NCBI GenBank assembly: GCA_007122555.1
Contig: SKTL01000527.1
Location: 1 to 5,222 of the forward strand
Reading direction: 5' to 3'
Length of the DNA: 5,222 nt
Source of the DNA: Thermomicrobiaceae bacterium
GTDB taxonomy: Bacteria; Chloroflexota; Chloroflexia; Thermomicrobiales; Thermomicrobiaceae
Shown: piece after piece, positions 1 through 5,222 of the stretch
How positions within the stretch are numbered: the first letter of the stretch is position 1
Layout of the letters: each line of letters opens with the position of its first letter
Notes under the pieces: model-generated
The model's input: only the letters and a program-made list of their open reading frames with translations
What the model was told of the DNA's origin: nothing
The model's database searches: none
Program-made: the position numbers and the translations under genes

Positions 1-480
1 AGCGTTCAACGCAGAAGTCGACAACCCGTCGATCTCGACAATCACAAGTCCGGGCTCGTCCGTTCGTTCGGACGGGGGCGATCGGCGCGCGAATCCGAGA
101 ATGACATTGCGGTAGAAGGATTCGTCGTCGTTTATCGACAGAATCCCGGTGACGAGCGTATTGATCAGCGCGATGCCGAGAACGGTCCAGATCGCGGCGA
201 CAAGATCGGCAACCTGCAGCCCCGGCAGCGCAAGGTCAGCAAGCAGGATGATGATTGCGTTGAGCACAATGGAGAACAGGCCGAGCGTGAGCACCGTAAA
301 CGGGAGTGTCACCACCAGAAGAAACGGACGAACCAGCGCATTGAGCAGTCCGATCGCTGCAATCGCCCAGATCGCCCAGTACCAGCTGGTCAGGTCGAGA
401 CCTGGAACAAACGAAGCGAGCACCCACAGGGCGAGCGCATCGATTGCCCAGATGACAACTATTCTGCGTGCCAGGTGCAT
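1..480 (-). CDS. Four-helix membrane protein (phage holin IV-like) leading into a probable phosphatase/phosphodiesterase domain, 3' part cut off
   Basis: An open frame of 160 codons runs from an ATG at 480 to the left edge without a stop, so the protein is incomplete. Residues 1-116 carry four hydrophobic segments (about 7-24, 32-52, 56-82 and 90-114). A conserved stretch, NALVRPFLLVVTLPFTVLTLG at roughly 48-68, is typical of the 'mycobacterial 4 TMS phage holin, superfamily IV' family (Pfam Phage_holin_4_2). Despite the name, such proteins are usually ordinary membrane proteins rather than lysis holins. After a polar linker (about 117-142) the frame continues with GLVIVEIDGLS (144-154). This resembles the first metal-binding Asp motif of alkaline-phosphatase/nucleotide-pyrophosphatase enzymes, so a membrane-anchored hydrolase is inferred; the catalytic part lies outside the window. 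An in-frame TGA lies just upstream of the ATG, and no strong SD is visible. It follows the MBL-hydrolase gene by 27 bases on the same strand, suggesting cotranscription. Confidence 0.82.
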   Translation of the reverse strand, partial: MHLARRIVVIWAIDALALWVLASFVPGLDLTSWYWAIWAIAAIGLLNALVRPFLLVVTLPFTVLTLGLFSIVLNAIIILLADLALPGLQVADLVAAIWTVLGIALINTLVTGILSINDDESFYRNVILGFARRSPPSERTDEPGLVIVEIDGLSTSALNA

Positions 481-507
481 GTCTCGCGTCCATCAGGTGA
501 TGTAGCG

Positions 508-1311
508 TTACAGATCCAGTTGGTCCCCGGGCTTGATCACCCGAACATCGACATCCGGAGCAACTCGGCGCGCCGAGCGCACGAATTCCCGCGGCGGTTG
601 AGTCAGAAAGCTCGGTCTCGTCCATTTGAGGCCGATAGGACAGAGCGTACCCCAGTGGATTGGAACTGCGATGTTGGGCCGCAATCGGGTTAGCGCGGTC
701 GCGGCGCTCTGCGGATCCAGATGTCCATCACCAAGCGATGGCCCCCACCCCCAGACGGGGAGAAGCGCGACATCGAGATCCGGCGCCATTGATGACATTT
801 CATCGAACAGATCCGTGTCCCCGGCGAAGTAGACCGACGAGCTCCCGTGCATAAGAAAGCCGATCGCGTCTCCCTGCGGGCCGAAGGGCGGTCGGCCTCC
901 ATCATGGTTGGCCGGAGTCGCTTCCACGACGAGGCTTCCAATCGCGTGTGACTGCCCCGCACGGAGTTCAACAACGTTCATCAGCCCGGCGCGGCGGAGT
1001 ACCTGGGCTGATCCGACTGGACCAAGCACACGAACTCCGGCCGGCAATCGCCGTAGCGATGGCAAATCTAGATGATCCCAGTGCATGTGCGATATCAGCA
1101 CAACATCCGGAGCAATGTAGAGTTCGCTATTCCGGATGCGCATTGCCCGGCGAAGATGAGCCGTCCGCTGTCGCAGGAGCGGATCAGTGAGGATCCGCAG
1201 TCCGTCGATCTCGATCAGGGTTGTCGCATGCCCGAGATAGGTGATACGGGAGAGATCCGATTGCGTCTGTACAGGATTGATAACGGGCGTGATAGCGGGA
1301 GACGAGATCAT
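508..1311 (-). CDS. MBL-fold metal-dependent hydrolase, UlaG/Lactamase_B_2 type
   Basis: This is a 267-residue cytoplasmic protein with the complete metallo-beta-lactamase fold signature. The N-terminal strand reads ITYLGHATTLIEIDG (H28). The metal motif HMHWDH supplies H75, H77, D79 and H80. Further ligands are likely H136 (ANHDGGRPPFGPQGDAIGF region), D165 (YFAGDTD) and H219 (VPIHWGTL). The pattern of LGHAT, FAGDT and PIHWGT is that of the UlaG/NAPE-PLD-like group (Lactamase_B_2), which hydrolyses phosphodiester or lactone bonds; the substrate cannot be told from sequence. The frame extends to a TTG at 1356, but the extra 15 residues look unlike the family. The ATG at 1311 has a GGAG 10 bases upstream and puts the first beta strand at the usual place, so I chose it. 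It is the first gene of a probable two-gene operon with the membrane protein downstream. Confidence 0.9.
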   Translation of the reverse strand: MISSPAITPVINPVQTQSDLSRITYLGHATTLIEIDGLRILTDPLLRQRTAHLRRAMRIRNSELYIAPDVVLISHMHWDHLDLPSLRRLPAGVRVLGPVGSAQVLRRAGLMNVVELRAGQSHAIGSLVVEATPANHDGGRPPFGPQGDAIGFLMHGSSSVYFAGDTDLFDEMSSMAPDLDVALLPVWGWGPSLGDGHLDPQSAATALTRLRPNIAVPIHWGTLCPIGLKWTRPSFLTQPPREFVRSARRVAPDVDVRVIKPGDQLDL

Positions 1312-1486
1312 GAGGTGGCAACTCCGGACAATGAAGAAGGATAATGGACACGACAATCGCCTGACTCTCTATTTTACTATGCTTTACGGAAACTGAACGT
1401 GGCCGATTCCGCCGATCAGGGCCTCGCCCTGTTCCGCATGGCGAAATCCTGCTAGGATTGGCCCAGCAAGATTTCGCACCGTGAAC
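1312..1486. promoter_or_regulatory. Divergent intergenic region with candidate promoters
   Basis: This gap lies between the MBL-hydrolase gene (minus) and the small membrane-protein gene (plus), so promoters for both are expected here. An AT-rich island at 1366-1386 stands out in the GC-rich surroundings. On the minus strand it offers TAAAAT as a possible -10, with TTCAGT 15 bases upstream as a weak -35. On the plus strand it offers TACTAT (1375-1380), with ACGACA (1350-1355) as a poor -35 at 19 bases. Neither is a good consensus match, so these are candidates only. The right half holds the inverted repeat listed separately. Confidence 0.35.
1441..1477. repeat. 13-bp inverted repeat upstream of the small membrane-protein gene
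   Basis: The arms GCGAAATCCTGCT (1441-1453) and AGCAAGATTTCGC (1465-1477) are reverse complements except for one position, separated by 11 bases. The repeat ends 3 bases before a possible GTG start (1481) and 9 before the ATG at 1487. It could be an operator for a dimeric regulator, or an RNA hairpin in the leader if transcription starts upstream. No T-tract follows, so a terminator on the plus strand is unlikely. Confidence 0.6.
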
Positions 1487-1876
1487 ATGTGGACTGAACA
1501 GGTTGGTACACCAGCAATGGATCAGCAATCCGAACCGATCGCAGAATCATCGTTCCCGGGAAACGTCCTGGTGGCTGCGTGCGGGTTCATCGTCACCGGG
1601 GCCGGATGGGGCTTATTCGGTTATCTGGAAGGGGATCTCGCCGCGACATCCAGCGCAACGGTGTTCTTTACGATGTCACTGCTGCACATCGCGACGGGCG
1701 CACTGATCTTCAACAGGCAGGCAGTTGCCGTGCCCATCGGATTGATCCTGGCGTTCACCGGATTGGGAATTGCCGCCATCCAACCTCAATACGTCCTCGT
1801 GGTCACGAATATCGTGATCGTTGCGCTGCTCATCCTGGCCCGCGGCAACGTCGCCGTCGGCCAGCGTGCTGGCTGA
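1487..1876 (+). CDS. Small four-helix integral membrane protein of unknown function
   Basis: I do not recognise the family. The 129-residue product has a short polar N-terminus (about 25 residues, rich in Glu, Gln and Ser) followed by four hydrophobic segments at about 26-47, 57-75, 79-98 and 101-118, and a short polar tail. The first helix is Gly-rich (GFIVTGAGWGLFGYL). No catalytic motif is visible, and the charged loops are very short, as in small helical-bundle membrane proteins. Possible starts are GTG 1481, ATG 1487 and ATG 1517; none has a good SD, so the start is uncertain. All three keep the four helices. It is transcribed away from the MBL-hydrolase operon and ends about 190 bases before the Lrp gene. 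A weak hairpin covers its stop codon, so it may be monocistronic. Confidence 0.68.
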   Translation: MWTEQVGTPAMDQQSEPIAESSFPGNVLVAACGFIVTGAGWGLFGYLEGDLAATSSATVFFTMSLLHIATGALIFNRQAVAVPIGLILAFTGLGIAAIQPQYVLVVTNIVIVALLILARGNVAVGQRAG

Positions 1877-1900
1877 ACACGCACGGCGCTCGTAACGCCG
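1857..1900 (+). terminator. Possible hairpin terminator region at the end of the small membrane-protein gene
   Basis: Bases 1857-1864 can pair with 1869-1876 (8 pairs including one G-U, tetraloop CGTG), taking in the TGA stop codon. A second small stem, CGGCG (1884-1888) with CGCCG (1896-1900), follows. There is no T-rich run after either, so this is at best a weak or factor-dependent end. Confidence 0.25.
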
Positions 1901-1945
1901 CAGCGTAATCCACCGCACGCATGAATGCATATCAGTGAGCGGCCG

Positions 1946-1961
1946 GATTCAATGATGAATC
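1946..1961. repeat. Short inverted repeat upstream of the Lrp-type gene
   Basis: GATTCA (1946-1951) and TGAATC (1956-1961) are perfect reverse complements around a 4-base spacer, 105 bases before the chosen regulator start. Lrp/AsnC proteins often autoregulate through AT-rich palindromes of about this size. That makes it a candidate operator, but a 6-bp arm can arise by chance. Confidence 0.25.
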
Positions 1962-2051
1962 ATGTGGTGAGTTCCGTCGCAGCAGGCAGGCAGTTTGCTG
2001 ACGGGTTCGCTGACCATTCGACGTTTAGATCAGCCTACTACCGCGTGGAGT

Positions 2052-2057
2052 GGAAGG
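2052..2057 (+). promoter_or_regulatory. Ribosome binding site deciding the start of the Lrp-type gene
   Basis: GGAAGG lies 8 bases before the ATG at 2066. The frame is open back to an ATG at 1925, so this strong SD is the main reason for preferring 2066. Confidence 0.75.
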
Positions 2058-2065
2058 TCACCTTC

Positions 2066-2584
2066 ATGACCCGAGTCATTGATCACATTGATCGTGCAAT
2101 TATCACCTGTCTTCAGGAAGACAGCAGGAGGCCGAGCGCAGAGATCGCCCGGAAACTGGGAATCGCCGAGCGCACCGTCCGGGCCAGAATCGACCGTCTC
2201 GTTCAGGATGGCGTCGTTCACCTCGCGGCAATCGTAAACCCCCGCGCGGTGGGCTATGAGATCACCGCCGATGTCTTTCTCGAAGTGGAGCTGGGCAAGG
2301 TACAGCGCGTCGCCGATGAAGTTTCACAGGTGGACGAAGTTTGTTATGTCGGTCTTACAACCGGAGATCGCGATATCAGCCTGCAAGTCCATGCCCCGAG
2401 CATCGATGCGCTGTACGACTTTGTCTCAGAGCGCCTCAACCGGATTCCCGGGGTGCTGCGCAGCAAGACATTCGTGATTCCTCGCGTGTCCAAACAGTTG
2501 CCAGACTGGCGCTTGCCGCGTAACCTGCCGGTACACCACACGGTGGCACGGGCGGTGGCGGCAAGCAGTACCGGAACCGAGTAA
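2066..2584 (+). CDS. Lrp/AsnC-family transcriptional regulator
   Basis: The 172-residue protein has the two-domain layout of feast/famine regulators. An N-terminal winged helix-turn-helix spans about residues 4-53; it starts with IDHIDRAIITCLQEDSR, and the recognition region is AEIARKLGIAERTVRARIDRL. A linking strand (VVHLAAIVNPRAVGYE) follows, then a RAM/ligand-sensing domain at about 65-141 (VFLEVELGKVQRVADEV, then VCYVGLTTGDRDISLQV). The TTGDRDI turn matches the conserved glycine-acid motif near the effector pocket. A 30-residue tail after the RAM domain is slightly longer than usual. Family members bind DNA as dimers to octamers and respond to amino acids. The ATG at 2066 was chosen over 1925 because of its SD and because the 47 extra upstream residues do not resemble the family. 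The gene lies 70 bases before an aminotransferase on the same strand, its most likely target; autoregulation is also likely. Confidence 0.93.
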   Translation: MTRVIDHIDRAIITCLQEDSRRPSAEIARKLGIAERTVRARIDRLVQDGVVHLAAIVNPRAVGYEITADVFLEVELGKVQRVADEVSQVDEVCYVGLTTGDRDISLQVHAPSIDALYDFVSERLNRIPGVLRSKTFVIPRVSKQLPDWRLPRNLPVHHTVARAVAASSTGTE

Positions 2585-2610
2585 CGCTCGGGCACCCTGG
2601 AACTGAGCAA

Positions 2611-2647
2611 ATCCCCGCTCCGTGACGAGGTATTCACGAAAGGGGAT
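2611..2647 (+). promoter_or_regulatory. Leader hairpin that includes the aminotransferase Shine-Dalgarno
   Basis: The outer stem ATCCCC (2611-2616) pairs with GGGGAT (2642-2647), and the inner stem CGTGA (2621-2625) pairs with TCACG (2634-2638). A 4x3 internal loop lies between them and an 8-base loop at the top. The 3' arm contains the SD (AAGGGG, ending 9 bases before the ATG at 2655), so the folded form would hide the ribosome binding site. The pairing is seen directly; the regulatory role is inferred. With no T-run after it, and with the start codon 8 bases on, it is not a normal terminator. Confidence 0.5.
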
Positions 2648-2654
2648 CAAGGCT

Positions 2655-3971
2655 ATGCCTGCGCGCGGCGCCGAACACGAACACTTGATAGATCGGGCTG
2701 AACAACTGATGGGCGGCAGTCCGGGAGCGTTCAAGCTTCCGGCGGAACACGCCATCGTCATCGAACGCGGTATCGGCAGCAAGGTGTACGACGTTGACGG
2801 CAACGAATACATCGACTATCTGATGGGGTCGGGGCCGATGCTGATCGGTCACGCCCATCCGCAAGTGGTCGAAGCGGTTCAGCATCAGGCGGCCAGAGGC
2901 TCCACCTTCTACACACTGACGAAACAATCGATCGAACTTGCCGAACGGCTGGTGGAGGCGATTCCGTGCGCCGACTCGGTGAAGTACGTCAGCAGCGGCA
3001 CTGAAGCGACGTTTCACGCCATGCGCATCGCGCGAACGTACACCGGCAAACCAAAAATCCTGAAATTCGAGGGCGGTTTCCACGGCGTCAACGATTACTC
3101 TCTGATGAGCAGTATGGCGAGCCGGCCAACCGAGTACCCCCGGCCGATTCCCGATTCGGCGGGTATTCCGGGTGAGATCGAGGCCGATGTCCTGGTTTCC
3201 CGGTGGAACGATTCAGCGCTGACCGCAGAGATACTTGCCGAGTATGGTGACCAGATCGCCGCGGTGATCTGCGAACCGCTCCAGCGAGCCCTGATCGCCG
3301 CGCCCGGATTTCTTCAGGATCTTCGAGATATGACGAGCAAACACAACGTGCTGCTGATCTTCGATGAGATCGTGACTGGATTCAGGCTGGCCTACGGTGG
3401 CGCACAAGAACGGTACGGGGTTATCCCCGATATGGCGACCTACGGAAAAGCTATGGCCGGAGGCTATCCGCTGGCGGCTGTCGCCGGCCGGCGGGAAATC
3501 ATGGACGTCACCCGGCCGGAACGGCGCGGATCCTCGCCAGTCGCGCATCTTGGCGGGACAATGAACGGCAACCCGCTCGCTTCGAGCGCCGGACTGGCGA
3601 CCCTGAATGTGCTGTCGGGCGACGGCGTCTACGACCAGCTCTACGACACTGCCAACAAGCTCAAGGATGGCTTGCGCGCCATCGCGGACGAGTCCGAGGA
3701 GCAGGTGCGGATCATCGGCGAAGGACCGGTCTTCCAGATCTTCTTCACTGAGACGGCGCCAAGCGACTACCCCGGCGTTCTGCAGACTGATCGCGCCAGG
3801 AGCCGTCAATTCGGCTTGAATCTGATCAAGCGCGGTTTCTATCTGAATCCGGGCGAGAAGTTCTACATCTCACTGGCGCACGATCAGGGGGATGTCGATA
3901 CAACGCTTGTCGCCGCACGCGAAGCGATGATGGAGCTGTCAGGCGTCGCGAAAACAGTCGCATCGAATTGA
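2655..3971 (+). CDS. Class III PLP-dependent aminotransferase, GSA-aminomutase-like, substrate unknown
   Basis: The 438-residue protein has the fold-type I class III aminotransferase pattern. YDVDGNEYIDYL and GHAHP are in the N-terminal part. SSGTEA (about 113-118) binds the cofactor phosphate, and GFHG supplies H143 for ring stacking. CEPLQ is near 206-210. FDEIVTGFR gives D237 for the pyridine nitrogen, YGKAMAGGYP gives the Schiff-base lysine K265, and GGTMNGNP gives the phosphate-binding T302. Overall it is closest to glutamate-1-semialdehyde aminomutase (HemL), but the HemL motifs VNSPVRAF and SWGP are replaced by GGSPGAFKLP and GSGP. I therefore do not call it hemL; an amino-acid or amine transaminase is more likely. 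The ATG at 2655 follows AAGGGG by 9 bases. A GTG at 2622 is in frame but lies inside the leader hairpin and lacks an SD. It probably forms a unit with the Lrp-type regulator upstream. Confidence 0.93.
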   Translation: MPARGAEHEHLIDRAEQLMGGSPGAFKLPAEHAIVIERGIGSKVYDVDGNEYIDYLMGSGPMLIGHAHPQVVEAVQHQAARGSTFYTLTKQSIELAERLVEAIPCADSVKYVSSGTEATFHAMRIARTYTGKPKILKFEGGFHGVNDYSLMSSMASRPTEYPRPIPDSAGIPGEIEADVLVSRWNDSALTAEILAEYGDQIAAVICEPLQRALIAAPGFLQDLRDMTSKHNVLLIFDEIVTGFRLAYGGAQERYGVIPDMATYGKAMAGGYPLAAVAGRREIMDVTRPERRGSSPVAHLGGTMNGNPLASSAGLATLNVLSGDGVYDQLYDTANKLKDGLRAIADESEEQVRIIGEGPVFQIFFTETAPSDYPGVLQTDRARSRQFGLNLIKRGFYLNPGEKFYISLAHDQGDVDTTLVAAREAMMELSGVAKTVASN

Positions 3972-3975
3972 TCAA
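3968..3975. other. Abutting stop codons of convergent genes (TTGATCAA palindrome)
   Basis: The aminotransferase TGA occupies 3969-3971 and the parB stop, read on the minus strand, occupies 3972-3974. There is no base between them, and together they form the palindrome TTGATCAA. No hairpin or T-run terminator is possible between the genes without lying inside coding sequence. Confidence 0.9.
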
Positions 3976-4967
3976 CGCTCATGCGAGCGCTCAGACTCCA
4001 GCGCGAGATCGATCAGGCGTCTGAGCGCCCGCAACTGGGCAGGAGCGACGTCAGCGGCGAGATCGCCCGCGGCAACCCGCCCGAGTTGAATTCCGAGATG
4101 CTCGACCGTCTTCTGGAAATCGCCGTCGTCACGCGCGGTCACCTCGGCCAGCGCTCTGGCAAGCGCATCCGTACCTTGAGTCTCTTTTCGAGGAGTACCG
4201 GCCGGCTCGTCAACCTCTTGCCCCATGGCGCTCAGGTGATCGTGCAGACGGTCCGCGTCAAGCTCGAGGTAGCTCTCATCCTCGCGCAATCGGCGGCTGA
4301 TCGTCTGCGCCTGTTTCTCGCCCAGTCCTTCGACGATCAGCTTCGCCATCGCTTCCTGCGCCTCCGGCGCAAGTCCCTGCAGCGGTCGAGTCTGTTTTTC
4401 CGACAGCTCACCGGAGCGAATCCTGTGCTGGACAGAATCGACGAGCTTCTCGGTGCTAAGCAACTGAAACAGCCGGCTCCGCCGAATTCCCACCGCCTCG
4501 GCGACGCGTTCCCATGGGGCGTCATCCATCTGTCGCTTCAGCATGCGCAGCGCCGCGGCGCGATCTACCGCATTCAAGTCTTCGCGGACAACGTTCTCCA
4601 TCAGTTGATGAACCAGGCGTCGATCCTCCGGCACCTCACGCACGATAGCGGGCACGGATGTCAGTCCGGCGATTCGGGCTGCCCGCCAGCGGCGCTCGCC
4701 GTGCAGAAGAATGTACTGATCCGACGAGTCATCGTAGCGAACCGCTATCGGCTGCAGAATACCTTCCTGACTGATCGATGACGCCAGCTCCTGCAGAGCG
4801 TCCTCGTCAAATGTCTGCCGCGGCTGACCCGGATCCGGAACGATGCGTTCGATGTCGATAACTTTGGCGTCGACAAGATCACGCACCCCGGCAGCGCGCG
4901 CGGACGTATCCTCGAAAAGCGAATCGACGGTGAACTTGCGCCGGCCCTTACTCCGTCCACTACTCAT
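3972..4967 (-). CDS. parB: ParB/Spo0J-family chromosome or plasmid partition protein (CTP-dependent clamp)
   Basis: The 331-residue protein has the ParB domain order. A basic N-terminus (GRSKGRRKFTVDSLFED) is followed by the ParB N-terminal nuclease-like/CTP-binding domain (about 36-115). Visible motifs there are IVPDPGQPRQTFDEDALQELASSI, ILQPIAVR, GERRWRAAR (about 90-98) and ENVVREDLN (124-132). The central DNA-binding domain has a helix-turn-helix at about 152-172 (WERVAEAVGIRRSRLFQLLS) and the GELSEKQTRPLQGL helix (186-199). A charged linker and a C-terminal helical segment (about 280-331) probably dimerise. Family members load at parS, slide as CTP-bound clamps and stimulate ParA. The start at 4967 has a strong GGAGG 6 bases upstream and overlaps the parA end by 8 bases, implying translational coupling. 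The frame is open to 5024, but that extension lies inside parA. A chromosomal or a secondary-replicon origin cannot be separated from this window. Confidence 0.93.
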   Translation of the reverse strand: MSSGRSKGRRKFTVDSLFEDTSARAAGVRDLVDAKVIDIERIVPDPGQPRQTFDEDALQELASSISQEGILQPIAVRYDDSSDQYILLHGERRWRAARIAGLTSVPAIVREVPEDRRLVHQLMENVVREDLNAVDRAAALRMLKRQMDDAPWERVAEAVGIRRSRLFQLLSTEKLVDSVQHRIRSGELSEKQTRPLQGLAPEAQEAMAKLIVEGLGEKQAQTISRRLREDESYLELDADRLHDHLSAMGQEVDEPAGTPRKETQGTDALARALAEVTARDDGDFQKTVEHLGIQLGRVAAGDLAADVAPAQLRALRRLIDLALESERSHER

Positions 4968-5222
4968 GCGCCACCTCCCTGGCGACCTGTTCCTCCAGCG
5001 CTTCGGCCGCCTTGCGATAGGCATTGGACAGCGGCGAATGCGGCATATACTGAAGGATCGAGGTGTGATCCACGATCGATTCCGCGCTCTTGACCGAAAG
5101 CGGGATTGGCGGCAACAGACGAACGTCGGGAAACTGTTCCCGGAGCATCTCGATCATGTCCGAGGCCAGCCGCGAGGAATGGTGAACCTTCGTCGGAAGG
5201 AATCCGGCCACCGACAGACGCG
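4960..5222 (-). CDS. parA: ParA-family partition ATPase, C-terminal part only
   Basis: Only the last 86 complete codons are present; the frame enters from the right edge, so the Walker motifs are not visible. The remaining sequence matches the ParA/MinD-type C-terminus. GFLPTKVHHSSRLASDMIEMLREQFPD corresponds to the 'G.l.T..d.r......v.eelre.fg' helix region. IPLSVKSAESIVDHTSILQYMPHSPLSNAYRKAAEAL corresponds to the 'IPrsv.v.EA...g.pi..y.p.s.ga.aY..la.ev' end of the fold. The pairing with parB downstream (8-base overlap, stop TAG at 4960-4962) supports the call strongly. The segment SIVDHTSILQYMPHS diverges from the usual EAPSxGKPIxxYDPxS of housekeeping ParA/Soj proteins. ParA binds DNA non-specifically in the ATP state and moves ParB-bound DNA; that role here is inferred from family and context. 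Confidence 0.85.
   Translation of the reverse strand, partial: RLSVAGFLPTKVHHSSRLASDMIEMLREQFPDVRLLPPIPLSVKSAESIVDHTSILQYMPHSPLSNAYRKAAEALEEQVAREVAHE
4974..4978 (-). promoter_or_regulatory. parB ribosome binding site inside the parA 3' end
   Basis: On the minus strand the sequence AGGGAGGTGG (4971-4980) includes GGAGG 6 bases before the parB ATG. This fixes the parB start at 4967 and lies within the last codons of parA. Confidence 0.8.

Noticed and set aside
1..480. Phage origin suggested by the 'holin' family name
   Set aside because: No other phage gene is present, and this four-helix family is widespread in bacterial chromosomes. The name alone does not indicate a prophage.
1312..1356. 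TTG start at 1356 for the MBL hydrolase
   Set aside because: It would add 15 residues outside the family fold and uses a rare start without a good SD. The ATG at 1311 is preferred.
1470..1487. GATTTCGCACCGTGAAC, resembling a parS site at first sight
   Set aside because: It needs an extra base between CAC and GTG plus other mismatches, so it is not a valid parS. The bases are better explained by the inverted repeat arm.
1184..1528. 114-codon minus-strand frame across the divergent intergenic region
   Set aside because: It overlaps the hydrolase start in another frame, shows no motif, and its composition looks random.
2078..2093. Direct repeat ATTGATC twice within 16 bases
   Set aside because: It falls in the codons for the repeated Ile-Asp residues at the start of the Lrp DNA-binding domain, so protein sequence explains it.
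2320..2336. Partial parS-like sequence (GTTTCAC followed by AGGTGG)
   Set aside because: Only the left half matches the parS consensus TGTTTCACGTGAAACA; the right half does not, and it lies inside the Lrp coding sequence. A 7-base match is expected by chance.
3213..3809. 198-codon minus-strand open frame
   Set aside because: It is antisense to the central aminotransferase coding region, with no recognisable domain and no good SD.
3981..4781. 266-codon plus-strand open frame
   Set aside because: It is fully antisense to parB, whose domains are unmistakable. The predicted protein has no family features and is rich in Arg, Leu and Gln, as is usual for GC-rich shadow frames.

Overview
The window is a GC-rich (roughly 60% by eye), densely coded bacterial chromosome segment. 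It holds six protein-coding genes, two of them cut by the window edges. I see no rRNA, tRNA, CRISPR array, insertion sequence or phage structural gene. Protein style (a four-helix 'holin IV'-like membrane domain leading into a phosphatase-type domain, a UlaG-like metallohydrolase, an Lrp regulator beside a GSA-aminotransferase-like enzyme, a ParA/ParB pair) and codon use would suit Chloroflexota (for example Thermomicrobia) or a related GC-rich lineage. This placement is an inference with low confidence; no marker gene is present.

Layout. On the left, two minus-strand genes form a probable operon: an MBL-fold hydrolase (508-1311) followed after 27 bases by a membrane protein (1-480, cut at the left edge). 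The second protein begins with four membrane helices and appears to enter an alkaline-phosphatase-superfamily domain where the window ends. A regulatory gap (1312-1486) separates this operon from a divergent plus-strand gene for a small four-helix membrane protein. The gap contains a 13-bp inverted repeat with one mismatch. Next come an Lrp/AsnC-family regulator (2066-2584) and, 70 bases later on the same strand, a class III PLP-dependent aminotransferase (2655-3971). On the right, a ParA-type ATPase (3' part only) and ParB run on the minus strand with an 8-base overlap. The parB stop codon directly abuts the aminotransferase stop codon, with no intergenic base.

Functional reading. The Lrp-like protein probably senses an amino acid and controls the neighbouring aminotransferase. 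That enzyme resembles glutamate-1-semialdehyde aminomutase but appears to lack its substrate-pocket signatures, so its substrate is probably different. The Shine-Dalgarno sequence of the aminotransferase lies in one arm of a two-tier hairpin in the leader, which suggests translational control. ParA/ParB form a DNA-partition module. I found no complete parS site.

I did not find a clear previously undescribed multi-gene system. The most notable points are the SD-occluding hairpin, the membrane-domain/phosphatase fusion, the GSA-aminomutase-like enzyme with altered pocket motifs, and the fully abutting convergent genes.
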